The notes under the pieces are model-generated. The model did not search any database. It was given only the letters and a program-made list of their open reading frames with translations, and was not told the origin of the DNA. Both the position numbers and the translations under genes were made by a program. Source: Deltaproteobacteria bacterium (lineage in GTDB: Bacteria > Desulfobacterota > Desulfomonilia > Desulfomonilales > Desulfomonilaceae). Taken from it: a DNA stretch of 36,299 bases. The DNA is taken from assembly GCA_021777225.1 (NCBI GenBank), contig JAJYDQ010000041.1:1-36299 (forward strand). The letters are read 5' to 3'. Below, one piece after another: positions 34,801-36,299 of this stretch (positions are counted from its first letter, which is position 1; each line of letters starts with the position of its first letter).

Positions 34801-35634
34801 GATTGCGACAAAACCATGAACAGAATTATGGTCAATTGTTACCTGAATAGTTGGACGGAGAGACCCGATTAGAGGGGATTGCGACTTCAACTGTAACTTT
34901 CATAGCGTTTACCCCTTTTTTAGTTGGACGGAGAGACCCGATTAGAGGGGATTGCGACGAATTCCCATTAATCTTGGATATCCGCCATTGAAAATAAGTT
35001 GGACGGAGAGACCCGATTAGAGGGGATTGCGACGTAAGTTTTCCAGGCTATCCAAGTTAAACGTTGCCAGTGGTTGGACGGAGAGACCCGATTAGAGGGG
35101 ATTGCGACGTTTTTACTGAGTTCCGCATCTCAGTTTGTGTCCTGTGGGTTGGACGGAGAGACCCGATTAGAGGGGATTGCGACCTAACATGTCCATAATC
35201 TGATCTATGGCAGCGTCATCAGGTTGGACGGAGAGACCCGATTAGAGGGGATTGGGACAACAAGGCAAAGATTCAATACCCTCGACATGCAATTTGTAGT
35301 TGGACGGAGAGACCCGATTAGAGGGGATTGCGACAATTCCGCCGCTTGTCCCGATTTTATTAATGCCATTAAAAGTTGGACGGAGAGACCCGATTAGAGG
35401 GGATTGCGCCATAGCGCATCGCATCGCTGGAAAGCACAAAGTAGCGAGGTTGGACGGAGAGACCCGATTAGAGGGGATTGCGACGTATTTTCGCTTTGAA
35501 ATTCGTTCAATTGCGGTTTTGGAGTTGGACGGAGAGACCCGATTAGAGGGGATTGCGACTTCAATGAATGATTCTTTAGGATTACCCGTGGAGAGTATGT
35601 TGGACGGAGAGACCCGATTAGAGGGGATTGCGAC
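31865..35634 (+). CRISPR. CRISPR array, 51 repeats of 36 bp and 50 spacers
   Basis: The repeat starts GTTGGACGGAGAGACCC and ends GAGGGGATTGCGAC. Repeats begin every 72-76 bases and spacers are 36-40 bases. Almost all copies are identical; the exceptions I found are at 35223-35258 (TGGGAC end) and 35375-35410 (TGCGCC end), both near the right side. Spacers 29 and 30 (33995-34032 and 34069-34106) are identical. Transcription left to right gives a crRNA handle ATTGCGAC, like the common ATTGAAAC. The repeat has only weak internal pairing, as expected for type III repeats. The array is served by the adjacent type III-A genes. Confidence 0.99.
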
Positions 35635-35673
35635 GTTTCATGACAGCCTCCGTCCAAAACTTTAATCAGACCT

Positions 35674-35709
35674 GTTGACGGAGTGGTCTGGTCCGCAATA
35701 TGGAAACAC
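35674..35709 (+). repeat. Degenerate terminal CRISPR repeat
   Basis: Exactly one spacer length (39 bases, 35635-35673) after the last good repeat stands GTTGACGGAG, the repeat start with one base lost, followed by sequence that no longer matches. It is probably the decayed oldest repeat, marking the trailer end. Confidence 0.45.
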
Positions 35710-35802
35710 TGGCGTTGCAACATGGGATTGATGCGGCAGGAACCTTAGTGAACCAGGGCTAAAAGTTCAATTGAAATTGGATTATTTTGAATTTTTGCGC
35801 TC

Positions 35803-35831
35803 GTGACATTTTTAGCCTATGAAGCTATAAT
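35803..35831 (+). promoter_or_regulatory. Promoter of the DUF433 gene
   Basis: GTGACA at 35803-35808, a 17-base gap and a perfect TATAAT at 35826-35831. Transcription would start near 35838, about 25 bases before the ATG at 35864. Confidence 0.6.
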
Positions 35832-35863
35832 CAACCCAAGAAATGCTGTCAAAGGATTATCGC

Positions 35864-36100
35864 ATGAGAACACTCAAAAGGATATCATTTGACCCGAGGG
35901 TTATGGGCGGAAAACCTTGCATCCGCGGAATGCGGGTTACGGTTGGAATGATAGTTGGTATGATTGCCTCGGGCCACTCTAGAGAAGAAATCTTGGAGTT
36001 CTATCCATATCTGGAGCGGCAAGACATAGATGAGTCCCTTGAATACGCCGCATGGAGGGTAGAGGAGGTTGATGCGCCGCTGGTTCAGACCTACCAATGA
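35864..36100 (+). CDS. DUF433 antitoxin-like protein
   Basis: A 78-residue protein. FDPRVMGGKPCIRGMRVTV at residues 9-27 followed by IVGMIASGHSREEILEFYP is the DUF433 signature, a winged-helix or VapB-like fold often paired with a DUF5615 PIN-like protein. The ATG at 35864 is chosen because AAAGGA lies seven bases upstream and the promoter start falls after most of the longer frame's upstream region. The stop overlaps the ATG of the next ORF (ATGA), as in coupled toxin-antitoxin pairs. The partner appears to be broken. Confidence 0.8.
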   Translation: MRTLKRISFDPRVMGGKPCIRGMRVTVGMIVGMIASGHSREEILEFYPYLERQDIDESLEYAAWRVEEVDAPLVQTYQ

Positions 36101-36249
36101 AGATTCCTATAAACCCGAATCACCTTGAATCTCTTGTTGTTTCGGTTTTGAGGCAGTTCCAGGACAACTTGATGGACGGGGCATTGAGAGGCTGTAAAAT
36201 CTTTTGTGTAAATGGCCAAATTGGGTTTAAATCCGACACAAAGGAGTAA
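36097..36249 (+). pseudogene. DUF5615-like toxin gene cut by an IS256-family end
   Basis: A 50-codon frame that starts in the DUF433 stop. Its first ~30 residues (MKIPINPNHLESLVVSVLRQ) resemble the DUF5615 N-terminus (typically MKI.LDENLPESLV..LR), although the usual DEN acid residues are replaced by NPN. After about position 36187 the sequence becomes the terminal region of an IS256-type element and the remaining residues are encoded by IS DNA. Probably a disrupted partner of the DUF433 gene. The DUF5615 assignment is an inference from weak similarity and position. Confidence 0.45.
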
Positions 36250-36299
36250 GAAGATGGCCATTACCGAGGAACTACTTGATGAACTGATCAGAGATTACA
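36188..36299 (+). mobile_element. IS256-family insertion sequence, left end
   Basis: GAGGCTGTAAAATCTTTTGT at 36188 resembles the terminal inverted repeat of IS256-type elements, and a transposase of that family starts 66 bases further in. The element continues beyond the window, so the right end and the target duplication cannot be checked. Confidence 0.55.
36254..36299 (+). CDS. IS256-family (mutator-type) transposase, N-terminal fragment
   Basis: Only 15 codons are inside the window. MAITEELLDELIRDY matches the usual opening of IS256-family DDE transposases (MAITEELLDELLKDY...). AAGGAG lies seven bases before the ATG. The rest lies outside, so integrity is unknown. Confidence 0.65.
   Translation, partial: MAITEELLDELIRDY

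Noticed and set aside
31834-35723. Several open frames of 60-150 codons on both strands within the array
   Set aside because: They are made of the translated CRISPR repeat (DGETRLEGIAT, VGRRDPIRGDCD, SQSPLIGSLRPT) and random spacers, not genes.

Overview
The window looks like a moderate-GC, anaerobic, deltaproteobacterial (Desulfobacterota-like) chromosome segment. That taxonomic call is an inference from protein style (rpmI-rplT-pheS, metX-metW, hisS-aspS, a Re-citrate-synthase-like enzyme); nothing here proves it.

Left part (1-12.6 kb): housekeeping genes. On the minus strand lie rpmI, rplT and pheS, with no recognisable infC upstream and no recognisable pheT in the 69 bases left after pheS. 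Both intergenic gaps of this trio carry perfect inverted repeats. A promoter-like site at 2249-2277, a long-range closing stem (2297-2311 with 2484-2496) and a T-run suggest a free-standing structured RNA of about 220 nt, 6S-like in layout. A small zinc-ribbon gene follows. Then, on the plus strand, come an M3-type zinc peptidase, metX-metW (methionine biosynthesis), hisS-aspS (coupled by a 4-base overlap), a citrate/isopropylmalate-synthase-type enzyme carrying a C-terminal Cache-like sensor domain, and a flavodoxin.

Middle (12.6-18.3 kb): a transition into accessory DNA. A 1125-residue fusion of a Fe-S RecB-like nuclease (TM0106 type) and an SF1 helicase is encoded on the minus strand. It is followed by a small secreted repeat protein, a YgjP-type metalloprotein flanked by two ~122-bp structured direct repeats, and an unrecognised 119-aa protein.

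Right part (18.3-35.7 kb): a complete type III-A CRISPR-Cas locus, all on the plus strand: cas6, cas10/csm1 (HD and GGDD both intact), csm2, csm3, csm4, csm5, csx20 and a CARF-HEPN Csx1-type ribonuclease. Then comes a RAYT transposase with two REPIN-like palindromes, then a TPR-fused CRISPR-associated primase-polymerase (CAPP), cas1, cas2, a 227-bp leader and a 51-repeat/50-spacer array. The expected flow is: Cas1-Cas2 with CAPP acquire spacers, Cas6 processes the transcript, Csm1-5 bind target RNA, Csm1 makes cyclic oligoadenylate, Csx1 degrades RNA, and Csx20 may switch the signal off. Several spacers read, on their reverse complement, as protein-coding or translation-start sequence, which fits crRNAs antisense to invader mRNA.

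Right edge: a DUF433 antitoxin-like gene with a good promoter, whose putative DUF5615 partner is cut after about 30 codons by the left end of an IS256-family element that runs off the window.
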